From NCBI GenBank assembly GCA_963631415.1, contig CAVGQS010000076.1, positions 1 through 11,807 of the forward strand: a DNA stretch of 11,807 nucleotides. The letters run 5' to 3'. Source of the DNA: UBA6382 sp963631415. Its GTDB lineage: Bacteria; Bacteroidota; Bacteroidia; Bacteroidales; Bacteroidaceae. The notes under the pieces were generated by a model. That model did not search any database. It had not been told where the DNA came from and saw nothing but the letters and a program-made list of their open reading frames with translations. Made by a program: the position numbers and the translations under genes. Positions 1-6,466 of the stretch are shown here, one piece after another; the stretch's first letter is position 1, and every line of letters starts with the position of its first letter.

Positions 1-304
1 TAAGTGGCTTTAAAAATTTTTTAAGTCCTTGTTTTCAATCGCTCAAGTACTACTTTAAAATTCTTAAGTGCGCGCCCCGACGTAACGCACTGGAAATGAG
101 GCGCACACAAACTGCGCGAATTTTCACGAAAAGGGCTTTTTGGGGCAGGAGGTTAAGCGGTTCGAATGTTAGAGGGTTTTAGCGGACAGCAATAAATTTT
201 TATGGCACAAAAAAATCCGCAGCGCCAGGCTGGAGCTACGGATATGGGGTTGTCGCGCCACGTTGGCGGTTGGCGAACCGAAAGGATTCGGGGTGTCGGG
301 GGCT
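1..304. other. Intergenic region without a supported gene
   Basis: No credible coding region is visible. The open frames crossing this stretch run antisense to, or out of frame with, the DUF805 gene and have arginine/proline/histidine-rich shadow composition. The first 65 bases are AT-rich with several TTTAAA/TTAAG-type words. A 6-bp inverted repeat AGTGCG/CGCACT lies near 67-91. The only clear signal is the terminator at 209-243, which belongs to the minus-strand gene at 305-1138. Any gene to the left lies outside the window. Confidence 0.6.
209..243 (-). terminator. Rho-independent terminator of the DUF805 gene
   Basis: Read on the minus strand, ATCCGTAGC (243-235) pairs with GCTGCGGAT (223-215) over 9 bp with one G-U wobble. 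The 11-nt loop can itself fold through CCA/TGG. A run of T, seen as seven A on the plus strand at 209-215, follows the stem directly. It lies about 60 bp past the stop codon of the zinc-ribbon/DUF805 gene, which fits an intrinsic terminator for that transcript. Confidence 0.85.
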
Positions 305-1138
305 TCAGGCAGGAGCGGCGGTCTGCGAGGTGCGGGCAGACGGCACGCTGTCGAGCAGGAGCATGACGGAAAGGAGGACGAGGCCTATGTAGGGGCTGAA
401 GTCCATCGCGCGGCCAAGAAAGTACGGCAAGACAGCCAGCAGCACCCACCAGCCGGAGCGGCCTGTGTCGTGGAGGCGGCGCACCGCAACCGACAGCAGC
501 GGCAGCACAGCCAGCAAGACATAGATGGCCACGACCACCGTTATGAACAGATGCTGCACGAAGCAGGTATAGAGCAGCCTTTGCCAATATTCGCCAGTGG
601 TGGCTGCCTCGGTCACCTGCACATAGTCGCGGCCTATGCAGCCGAACATAGTGAAATAGAGCACGAAGCCAACCATGCAGTTAAAGACAATGAAAGTCCA
701 GAACTCCGAACGGCGCGCGCGGCCCGTGAAGTTGTTGTAGAGAGTGACCACTCGCCACACTGTGCGCAACACGCTGAGCGCATAGTCAGACTTCGGCTTG
801 GAGTCCGCGGGCTGCTGAGCGGCAGCAAATGGCTGCTGCTGAATTGGCTCTGGAGTCGGCTGAATGCTTGGTGCGGCTTGGTGCGGCTTGGCTGCTGCGG
901 CTTGTTGCGGCACGGCTGCCGCTGCCAGCGCGTCGTTGGGGCAGGCGCAGGTGGGGCACTCAGGCAGCAGGGCGTCGTAGCGCGTTCCGCATTCGGGGCA
1001 CGCCACCGCATAGCCGCTCAGCGGGCATCCGCACTCGGGGCACTCCGTTTCGCCGCCGTTCAGCGGACAGGCGCACTCAGGGCAGCAGTAGGACTGCACT
1101 TCGGGTTGTTCGCTATTGTGATGGAATCTTGTTGACAT
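305..1138 (-). CDS. Zinc-ribbon DUF805 membrane protein
   Basis: This is a 277-residue protein of unknown function. The N-terminus (about residues 18-66) carries a series of CxxC or CxC motifs: C19PEC22, C33PEC36, C47PEC50 and C61PTC64, with extra cysteines at 24, 38 and 66, consistent with two zinc ribbons. A low-complexity Ala/Gln/Pro linker (about 70-115) leads into a DUF805 domain. That domain is recognised by F137TGRARRSEFW147, followed by hydrophobic segments at about 148-165, 197-217 and 230-262, with the family signature RRLHDTGRSGWW at 220-231. The product is probably an inner-membrane protein with the zinc ribbons in the cytoplasm. I chose ATG at 1138 because the five codons upstream would need a TTG start. 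No convincing promoter lies between it and the hexosaminidase gene, so it may depend on read-through of the terminator there. The linker DNA contains a tandem 10-mer (866-890). The family call is firm and the role is unknown. Confidence 0.88.
   Translation of the reverse strand: MSTRFHHNSEQPEVQSYCCPECACPLNGGETECPECGCPLSGYAVACPECGTRYDALLPECPTCACPNDALAAAAVPQQAAAAKPHQAAPSIQPTPEPIQQQPFAAAQQPADSKPKSDYALSVLRTVWRVVTLYNNFTGRARRSEFWTFIVFNCMVGFVLYFTMFGCIGRDYVQVTEAATTGEYWQRLLYTCFVQHLFITVVVAIYVLLAVLPLLSVAVRRLHDTGRSGWWVLLAVLPYFLGRAMDFSPYIGLVLLSVMLLLDSVPSARTSQTAAPA
866..890. repeat. Tandem 10-bp repeat inside the DUF805 gene
   Basis: GTGCGGCTTG occurs twice in a row at 871-880 and 881-890, and the preceding GCTTG (866-870) makes about 2.5 perfect copies. 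It lies in the Ala/Gln/Pro linker between zinc ribbon and DUF805 domain. The unit is not a multiple of three, so gain or loss of one copy would shift the frame between the two domains. Confidence 0.75.
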
Positions 1139-1155
1139 AACTGCAAATATCAAAA

Positions 1156-1224
1156 AACAAAGCCGGTCATCTTCCGAACCTGTGGCTCGCCACAGGCTTC
1201 GTCAGGAAGATGACCGGCTTTTTT
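1156..1224 (-). terminator. Nested hairpin terminator of the hexosaminidase gene
   Basis: A perfect 17-bp outer stem pairs AAAGCCGGTCATCTTCC (1159-1175) with its complement at 1205-1221. An inner perfect 8-bp stem CCTGTGGC/GCCACAGG lies at 1179-1186 and 1189-1196 with a 2-nt loop. GAA/TTC pairing between 1176-1178 and 1198-1200 links the two. On the minus strand the structure starts 12 bp after the hexosaminidase stop and is followed by TTTGTTTTTT. T-rich tracts flank it on both strands, so it could also act on plus-strand transcripts. It also lies immediately upstream of the DUF805 start, where it could act as a leader structure. Confidence 0.9.
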
Positions 1225-1233
1225 CATTTTATA

Positions 1234-3225
1234 CTACTTAGTGTATCTCAGTGAGTTGCGCAGGTTGAAGTTGGTGATCTTCGACTTGAAGTCGCCAGTG
1301 GACTGCAGCGGCATCACGAGAGTTTCGAGAGTCTTGAGATGTGTGTTGCCCTCGTGGAAGAAGGTGCGTCCGTCCTTGGCCTCCGCCAGCTTGCCGTTGA
1401 TGTAGAGGTAGGTGGCCTTGTTGTTGCCCTCAATGCAGATCTTGGCCTTCTCGCCGCTGTAGGGCGCATAGTCGAAGGTGAAGAGATAGCCGTCGCGCTC
1501 ATACGCCATGCGTCCGTTGATGGGGTCGGCGATGTAGAGCTTGGCGTTGGGCGACTGCAGGAGCACGGTGCCCTTGGTCTCAGCTGCGCCCTCGAGATCG
1601 AACTCAACGGAGTAGTCGTAGCCAGCCTCAATCTTGCCGTCGGGCGAGAAGGTCTGGTTGGGGTTGAGCGCGGCGAAGGTCTTGTCGTAAGCCGACTTGC
1701 TGAGCAGTCCGAGTTCGTTGACGCCGGGAGCCTCGCTCAGGGTCATGCGCTTTTCGTTGAACTCAGCCCAGGGGAGCGTCACGTTTTTGCCAGTCCAGAA
1801 CTTGGCGCTGAGGGTCTGCATGGCGGGATAGAGGCGGTGGTGTATATCCTTGACGGAGACGCCGTTGCCGCAGTGGTCGTTCCACACGGCAAACATGCCG
1901 CCCAGTATCTGCTTGCTGTCGTAGGGGAAGGTATACTTTTCGCTGCCCACGATGTTGGGAGTCCAGTGCTCGTAGAGGTACTGGTGGTTGAGGTAGTCGT
2001 AGTAGTAGCCAGCGTGGGGCACGATGTAGGTGAGGCCGTCAGGGATGCTGATGCACTTGTAGCCCAGCTTGAGCATTGAGTCGGGGGCTGCGTAGCCGTT
2101 TGACCACAGCGACATAAGCACGTTGTCGACCTTGATGGGCGTTTCGCCCTTGGCGTGGGTCAGCGAGCCCCAGAGCACGGCCTGCTTGCCGTAGGACTCT
2201 ACATATTTAATAAGGTGGTCGGTCAGGGCGCGGAAGAGTTCCACGACATCCTTGTCCTTGTTGGAGTATTCGTCGGTGCCAATGTCAACGCGCGGACCTA
2301 CGAAGACGGGGTCGTCGCCCTCAAGATACTCCTTCCACAGAGCGTCGAGGAACTTCTGGCTCTTGGGGTTGGTGATGTCGAGGTGGTCAACGCCATACTT
2401 GTGGCTGCCCAGTTCGGGGTCGTAGTGTGTGAATGCGAGGCTGTGAGCCGGAGCGTCGATTTCGGGAACTATCTCCACGCCCAGCGCCATGGCCTCCTTC
2501 TGGAAGTCGCGGAACTCGGCTTTGGTGTAGGAGCCGTCGCGTGCGGTGAGTCCTGGATAGGTGTCGCACTCCAGTCGGAACGCCGCGTAGGTCTTGTTCC
2601 AGTCGTGCTCAAAGAACTGCGGGAAGCCGTTGTCGTTGAGGTGCACCTGCAGGAAGTTCATCTTGTAGTAGCTCATTATCTTGACGAGCTGGCGCAGATA
2701 TGACATGGGGATATATTTGCGGCCGCAGTCAATCATGAAGCCGCGCACACCGAAGTCGGGGCAGTCGTTGATGACGCCCTTGGGCAGCTCGGCCTTGTCC
2801 TTGCCGTCGAGCATCTGGAGCAGGGTGCGGGTGGCCCAGTAGAGACCGGTGGCGGAGGTAGACGACACCTCTACCTTGTCGGTTATGGAGATGGTGTAGG
2901 CCTCAGCGTTCTTTTTCTTCTTCTTGTCAGCCACGAGCTTGAAGGCTATGTCGCCGGCCTGCGCCTTTGACTTGGCGGCCAGGTTGGCCTTCATGCCGCA
3001 CAGCACGTCGAGGTCGCCGGCAAAGGCCTTGGCCACGTTTTCGGTTCCCTCACCAGCTACGAGGTTGACAGTTGTTCCAAGGGGCAGCACGCCCTCGGCG
3101 CCCTTCCACTCGCGGATTTCCGGAATGGCGAAAGGCTTGGCGTTTTGAGCAAGCGCACTCACCGGCTTCACCGCCAGCGCCAGTGCAAGCAGGGCCACAG
3201 CGCCCATAATCTTGTTCTTCATCAT
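1234..3225 (-). CDS. Secreted GH20 family beta-N-acetylhexosaminidase
   Basis: This 663-residue glycoside hydrolase is predicted to release terminal N-acetylhexosamine units (GlcNAc/GalNAc or related) from glycans in the periplasm or at the cell surface. GH20 enzymes use substrate-assisted catalysis with an Asp-Glu pair. A signal peptide covers residues 1-26, with a hydrophobic core and ALA before Q27 and no lipobox cysteine. An N-terminal GH20b-like domain (about 28-150), containing a run of five lysines, precedes the TIM barrel (about 160-510). Barrel landmarks are DFGVRGFMIDCGRKYIP, FLQVHLNDNG, EIVPEIDAPAHS and the catalytic pair D318-E319 in DIGTDEYS, in place of the classical GGDE. A C-terminal part of about 130 residues with YLYINGK looks like a LamG/concanavalin-type beta-sandwich. 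ATG at 3225 (or the adjacent 3222) is chosen because it starts a clean signal peptide and lies downstream of the promoter at 3257-3288. The exact substrate cannot be read from sequence; a lacto-N-biosidase-like activity is possible. Confidence 0.92.
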   Translation of the reverse strand: MMKNKIMGAVALLALALAVKPVSALAQNAKPFAIPEIREWKGAEGVLPLGTTVNLVAGEGTENVAKAFAGDLDVLCGMKANLAAKSKAQAGDIAFKLVADKKKKKNAEAYTISITDKVEVSSTSATGLYWATRTLLQMLDGKDKAELPKGVINDCPDFGVRGFMIDCGRKYIPMSYLRQLVKIMSYYKMNFLQVHLNDNGFPQFFEHDWNKTYAAFRLECDTYPGLTARDGSYTKAEFRDFQKEAMALGVEIVPEIDAPAHSLAFTHYDPELGSHKYGVDHLDITNPKSQKFLDALWKEYLEGDDPVFVGPRVDIGTDEYSNKDKDVVELFRALTDHLIKYVESYGKQAVLWGSLTHAKGETPIKVDNVLMSLWSNGYAAPDSMLKLGYKCISIPDGLTYIVPHAGYYYDYLNHQYLYEHWTPNIVGSEKYTFPYDSKQILGGMFAVWNDHCGNGVSVKDIHHRLYPAMQTLSAKFWTGKNVTLPWAEFNEKRMTLSEAPGVNELGLLSKSAYDKTFAALNPNQTFSPDGKIEAGYDYSVEFDLEGAAETKGTVLLQSPNAKLYIADPINGRMAYERDGYLFTFDYAPYSGEKAKICIEGNNKATYLYINGKLAEAKDGRTFFHEGNTHLKTLETLVMPLQSTGDFKSKITNFNLRNSLRYTK

Positions 3226-3256
3226 TAACTTTTTTATTTGGTTTGTAAACTGGTTG

Positions 3257-3288
3257 CAAATATACTCCAAAAGCCACTAATACCCAAA
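3257..3288 (-). promoter_or_regulatory. Bacteroidota-type promoter of the hexosaminidase gene
   Basis: On the minus strand a -33 box TTTG (3288-3285) is followed after exactly 20 bp by TATATTTG (3264-3257), a full match to the TAnnTTTG -7 consensus of Bacteroidota sigma-ABfr promoters. Transcription would start near 3250, giving a leader of about 25 nt to the ATG at 3225. This placement rules out upstream extension of the reading frame to 3270. Confidence 0.82.
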
Positions 3289-3329
3289 AAATAGCCCGCA
3301 AATAATGGTCGCCTGTAAGAGGAAAAGAC

Positions 3330-3337
3330 TAATTTTG
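3330..3337 (+). promoter_or_regulatory. Putative -7 box for the thioesterase gene
   Basis: TAATTTTG matches the TAnnTTTG -7 consensus 31 bp upstream of the ATG at 3369. No TTTG occurs at the expected -33 distance (about 3306-3309 reads TGGT), so the promoter would be weak or activator-dependent. It would be divergent from the hexosaminidase promoter, with the two -7 boxes about 65 bp apart. Confidence 0.5.
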
Positions 3338-3368
3338 CGCTGACACCCTACAAAGCGACAAATATATT

Positions 3369-3737
3369 ATGAACACAAGACTATCTCATACGTCAGAACT
3401 CACCGTTGAGCCCCGCCACACCGCCCTCGCCCTGGGCAGCGGCGACATGGAGGTGCTCGCCACGCCCCAGATGGCAGCCTTGATGGAAAACGCCGCCATG
3501 CTTGCGGTGAAGGACCACCTCGACGAGGGCTCCACCACCGTGGGCTCCATGATCACCACCACCCACCTGCGCCCCACCGCCGTGGGCAGCAAGGTGAGCG
3601 CCACCGCCACCCTCACCGCCGTGGAGGGACGCAAACTGACCTTCAGCGTCACGGCGCAGGACGACCGCGGTGTCATTGGCGAGGGCGAACACGTCAGGTA
3701 CATCGTCGACAGGCGCCGTTTTCTCGACAAACTCTGA
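3369..3737 (+). CDS. FlK-like hotdog-fold acyl-CoA thioesterase
   Basis: This 122-residue single-domain protein has the length and pattern of the FlK-like (fluoroacetyl-CoA thioesterase type) hotdog family, cytosolic enzymes that hydrolyse acyl-CoA thioesters. From memory of FlK, the catalytic Thr42, Glu50 and His76 correspond here to T32 (in LATPQM), E40 (in ALMENAA) and H66 (in TTTHLRPTAVG), with the same spacings of 8 and 26 residues. The second half shows the family's VEGRKLTFSVTAQDDRGVIG stretch and a GEGEHVRYIV strand. The wider family uses many substrates, so fluoroacetate specificity is not implied. ATG at 3369 follows an A/T-rich, SD-less leader. The next gene starts 6 bp after the stop, which suggests cotranscription. 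The physiological substrate is unknown. Confidence 0.87.
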   Translation: MNTRLSHTSELTVEPRHTALALGSGDMEVLATPQMAALMENAAMLAVKDHLDEGSTTVGSMITTTHLRPTAVGSKVSATATLTAVEGRKLTFSVTAQDDRGVIGEGEHVRYIVDRRRFLDKL

Positions 3738-3743
3738 GGCGCC

Positions 3744-4487
3744 ATGCCGCTCCCTAAAGCCACGCCCGCCCTGCTCCGCCAGCTGGCGCAGCGCTACAAC
3801 AAGCCCGGCTTCATCGCTGCCGACCCCTTGCAGTTTCCCCACCGCTACACCGCCAAGACGGACATAGAGATTTCCGCCTTCGTCACGGCGTGGATAAGCT
3901 GGGGCAACCGCAAGCAGATTGTCAGCACAGCGCAAAGGCTACACACCGACATCTTAGGCGACGACCCCACGGGCTACCTGCAGAGCCGCGAGTGGGAGCG
4001 CTACCGCGGCAGCACCGACTGCTTCTACCGCACCGTGCGCTTCGGCGACTTCTGCCAGCTGATGGAGCGTCTCCACAGCGTCTACAGCCAGCACGCCGAC
4101 CTCGAGGACTGCGTAGTCGCCAACATGGCAGCCTGCGGCGGCGACCCTGCGTGGGCGCTCGGCAGCGTCTTCAGCGGCATTGCGGGCATTGCCGACCCCA
4201 GCAAGAAGTCACCCTGCAAGAGGCTGTGGCTCTTCCTGCGCTGGATGGTGCGCCGCGACGGAATAGTGGACCTTGGAGTGTGGCGCCGCCTGCAGCCCGC
4301 CCAGCTCGTCATTCCCCTCGACACCCACGTCCACCACACCGCCCTCATGCTCGGCGTCACCACGCGCCACACAGCCGACATCACCACCGCCCGGCAGATC
4401 ACCGACCGCTTCCGCACCATCTTCCCCGACGACCCGGCGCTGGGCGACTTCGCCCTCTTCGGCTACGGCATGGAGAACGGAATCTAA
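3744..4487 (+). CDS. TIGR02757/DUF2400 family protein
   Basis: This 247-residue protein is full length for the TIGR02757 (DUF2400) family, which is common in Bacteroidota and has no established function. Family landmarks in order are DPLQFPHRY (27-35), FVTAWISWGNRKQI, a basic CKRLWLFLRWMVRRD segment (about 158-172), IPLDTHVHH (190-198) and FPDDPALGDFALFGYG (from 227). The LDTH-V element followed by a short helix and a (F/P)xxxPxxxxxFALFGYG tail resembles the catalytic-Asp region of HhH-GPD DNA glycosylases such as endonuclease III (VDTH). That resemblance is my inference and does not assign an activity. No signal peptide or membrane segment is visible, so it is probably cytosolic. ATG at 3744 lies 6 bp after the thioesterase stop. 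A hairpin terminator follows 17 bp after the gene. Confidence 0.87.
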   Translation: MPLPKATPALLRQLAQRYNKPGFIAADPLQFPHRYTAKTDIEISAFVTAWISWGNRKQIVSTAQRLHTDILGDDPTGYLQSREWERYRGSTDCFYRTVRFGDFCQLMERLHSVYSQHADLEDCVVANMAACGGDPAWALGSVFSGIAGIADPSKKSPCKRLWLFLRWMVRRDGIVDLGVWRRLQPAQLVIPLDTHVHHTALMLGVTTRHTADITTARQITDRFRTIFPDDPALGDFALFGYGMENGI

Positions 4488-4504
4488 CCCGCGTTTTCCC
4501 CTTG

Positions 4505-4531
4505 CTTTTGCCCCCCGGCAAAAGGCGTTTT
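4505..4531 (+). terminator. Hairpin terminator after the DUF2400 gene
   Basis: CTTTTGCC (4505-4512) pairs perfectly with GGCAAAAG (4517-4524) around a CCCC loop, and GCGTTTT follows. The U-tract is short (four T), so termination may be partial. Position, 17 bp after the stop and before the promoter at 4642, fits the end of the thioesterase-DUF2400 unit. Confidence 0.65.
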
Positions 4532-4641
4532 GAGCCGCTCGCGGGGCGGCAAGTTTCCAACCGATGGCAAAATTGCGAAAATATATGCCCGACGGCCTTA
4601 AATTATGCTTACTATCAACACGATAAGTAACGAAAAACACT

Positions 4642-4649
4642 TAACTTTG
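4642..4649 (+). promoter_or_regulatory. Putative -7 box for the purH-mre-rodA operon
   Basis: TAACTTTG matches the TAnnTTTG -7 consensus 28 bp upstream of the purH ATG. The expected -33 position (about 4618-4621) has no TTTG. Transcription would begin near 4656, giving an A/C-rich leader of about 20 nt without a Shine-Dalgarno sequence. It is the only promoter-like element I found upstream of the six-gene run. Confidence 0.6.
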
Positions 4650-4677
4650 CAACTTCATACAAAAACACCTTTTAAGC

Positions 4678-5271
4678 ATGTCAGATACAAAGCAAATAAA
4701 GACAGCCCTGATTTCGGTCTTCCACAAAGACGGACTCGAAGAAATCCTGGCTAAGCTCAACGCCGCAGGAGTGAAGTTCCTCTCCACTGGCGGCACACAG
4801 TCGTTCATCGAAGGCCTCGGCTACCCCTGCACCAAGGTTGAGGACGTCACCACCTATCCCTCCATCCTTGGCGGACGAGTGAAGACTCTCCACCCCAAAA
4901 TCTTCGGAGGCATATTGGGCCGCCGCGAACTTGAGAGCGACCGCCAGCAGATGCAGCAGTACGAGATTCCCGAGATTGACCTCGTGATTGTGGACCTCTA
5001 TCCGTTTGAGGAGACCGTGGCAAGCGGAGCCAGCAACGCCGACATCATCGAGAAGATCGACATAGGCGGCATCTCGCTCATCCGCGCGGCTGCCAAGAAC
5101 TACAACGACGTGGTCATCGTGCCGAGCAAGGCCGAGTATGCCAAGCTCAACGACATCCTGACCGCCGGCGCCGCCACCACCCTGGCGCAGCGCAAGGAGT
5201 TCGCCGAGCGCGCCTTTGCCACCAGCAGCCACTACGACACCGCCATCCACGCCTACTTCGCCGGCAAATAA
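4678..5271 (+). CDS. purH: Stand-alone IMP cyclohydrolase (PurH N-terminal domain)
   Basis: This 197-residue cytosolic enzyme closes FAICAR to IMP, the last step of de novo purine synthesis. It covers the MGS-like IMP cyclohydrolase domain of PurH: STGGT (36-40), GGRVKTLHPKIFGGIL (65-80) with K69, DLYPF (106-110) and KIDIGGISLIRAAAKN (126-141) with D128 and K140, which align with active-site residues known from animal ATIC. It stops at FAGK where a typical bifunctional PurH of about 500 residues continues into the AICAR transformylase domain. Only 58 bp separate it from mreB and they encode none of that domain, so this is a clean single-domain protein with no sign of a frameshift. The formyltransferase step must come from another gene outside this window. 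It is the first gene of the cell-shape operon. The cyclohydrolase call is secure; use of the purH symbol for half of the usual protein is a convention. Confidence 0.92.
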   Translation: MSDTKQIKTALISVFHKDGLEEILAKLNAAGVKFLSTGGTQSFIEGLGYPCTKVEDVTTYPSILGGRVKTLHPKIFGGILGRRELESDRQQMQQYEIPEIDLVIVDLYPFEETVASGASNADIIEKIDIGGISLIRAAAKNYNDVVIVPSKAEYAKLNDILTAGAATTLAQRKEFAERAFATSSHYDTAIHAYFAGK

Positions 5272-5329
5272 GCCACTGGCGACCGACACACGCAACATTC
5301 ACACACATTTTTACTGACAAAGAGACACT

Positions 5330-6355
5330 ATGGGATTCTTTTCATTTACCCAGTCGTTGGCAATGGACCTCGGCACCGCCAACACCATTATACTCAACGA
5401 CGGCAAGATGCTCGTCGACGAGCCGTCGGTGGTAGCCATCGACCGCGACAGCAAGAAGATGCTGGCAGTAGGCGGCAGAGCCAAACTGATGTATGAGAAA
5501 CACAGCGACAAGATAAGGGTGATCCGCCCGCTGCGCGACGGAGTCATCGCCGACTTCGACGCCTGCGAGCAGATGATGCGCGGACTGATCAAGATGGTCA
5601 AGACCGGCACACGCCTCTTCGCCCCCTCACTGCGCATGGTCATAGGAGTGCCGTCGGGAGCCACCGAGGTGGAGCTGAGAGCCGTCAGGGACTCTGCCGA
5701 GCACGCCGGCGGACGCGACATCTACCTCATCTATGAGCCTATGGCGGCAGCCCTCGGCGTGGGCATCGACGTCGAGGCGCCCGAAGGCAACATGGTGGTC
5801 GACATAGGCGGCGGAACAACCGAGATTGCCGTCATCTCGCTCGGCAGCATCGTGGCCAACACATCCATACGCATGGCGGGCGACGAATTTACCGCCAACA
5901 TACAGGACTACATGAGCCGCCAGCACAACGTGAAGGTTTCGGAGCGCATGGCTGAGCGCATCAAGATACACGTAGGAGCCGTGCTCACCGACCTCCCCAA
6001 GGACGAGGCGCCAGATGAATACACCGTTCACGGACCTAACAAAATCACCGCGCTGCCCATGGAGGTGCACATCTGCTATCAGGAGATAGCCCACTGCCTC
6101 GACAAGTCGGTGTCGCGCATCGAGACCGCCGTGCTCAGCGCGCTGGAGAGCACACCGCCTGAGCTCTACGCCGACATCGTCAAGAACGGCATATACCTCA
6201 CTGGCGGCGGAGCACTGCTGCGCGGACTCGGCAAGCGCCTCTCTGACCGCATCAACATCAAGTTCCACGTGGCCGAAGACCCGCTCCACTGCGTAGCTCG
6301 AGGCACCGCCATCGCCCTCAAGAACGCCGACCACTTCTCGTTCCTCATGAGATAG
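5330..6355 (+). CDS. mreB: Rod shape-determining protein MreB
   Basis: This 341-residue bacterial actin homologue polymerises with ATP on the inner face of the cytoplasmic membrane and guides side-wall peptidoglycan synthesis. Nucleotide-binding motifs are intact: phosphate-1 DLGTANT (13-19), phosphate-2 DIGGGTTE (158-165) and the adenosine motif LTGGGALLRGL (from 290). The N-terminal MGFFSFTQSLA is a plausible amphipathic membrane-binding helix. Length is normal for the family. The ATG at 5330 gives the expected N-terminus, and the leader (5272-5329) is rich in C and A with no Shine-Dalgarno sequence. It sits 58 bp after the IMP cyclohydrolase gene, and mreC follows after 111 bp that contain a strong palindrome (6391-6424). 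No odd residues were seen. Confidence 0.96.
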   Translation: MGFFSFTQSLAMDLGTANTIILNDGKMLVDEPSVVAIDRDSKKMLAVGGRAKLMYEKHSDKIRVIRPLRDGVIADFDACEQMMRGLIKMVKTGTRLFAPSLRMVIGVPSGATEVELRAVRDSAEHAGGRDIYLIYEPMAAALGVGIDVEAPEGNMVVDIGGGTTEIAVISLGSIVANTSIRMAGDEFTANIQDYMSRQHNVKVSERMAERIKIHVGAVLTDLPKDEAPDEYTVHGPNKITALPMEVHICYQEIAHCLDKSVSRIETAVLSALESTPPELYADIVKNGIYLTGGGALLRGLGKRLSDRINIKFHVAEDPLHCVARGTAIALKNADHFSFLMR

Positions 6356-6390
6356 GCCGCGCACACACACAGCAACTCTACCCCCACACC

Positions 6391-6424
6391 ACGTTCCCGC
6401 CCTCTCCGGAGAGGACGGGAACGT
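6391..6424 (+). repeat. 34-bp near-perfect palindrome between mreB and mreC
   Basis: The arm ACGTTCCCGCCCTCTCC (6391-6407) is followed without a gap by its reverse complement (6408-6424), with one mismatch in 17 positions. In RNA this would form a GC-rich hairpin of roughly 15 bp with a 4-nt loop. The following bases (ATATGAAAATATACC) lack a T-run, so it is not a standard intrinsic terminator. It may be an mRNA-stabilising or processing element, a partial terminator, or a protein-binding site within the operon. Confidence 0.85.
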
Positions 6425-6466
6425 ATATGAAAATATACCACACACACCCCTCCCGCCACACGCCCG

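Noticed and set aside
1..150. Possible tRNA, small RNA or origin in the AT-rich left edge
   Set aside because: Only short 5-6 bp inverted repeats are present, with no cloverleaf, DnaA-box cluster or promoter that I can support.
263..1135. Plus-strand frame of 290 codons across the DUF805 gene
   Set aside because: The minus strand encodes a clear zinc-ribbon plus DUF805 protein with family signatures, and the plus-strand translation has no recognisable features.
1142..1150. Promoter -7 box for the DUF805 gene (GATATTTG on the minus strand)
   Set aside because: The first base of the TA is not matched and the box lies so close to the ATG that transcription would start inside the gene.
4533..4560. 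Second terminator or riboswitch before purH (GCCGC/GCGGC pairing)
   Set aside because: The stem is only about 5 bp, lies upstream of the putative -7 box, and shows no purine-riboswitch core.
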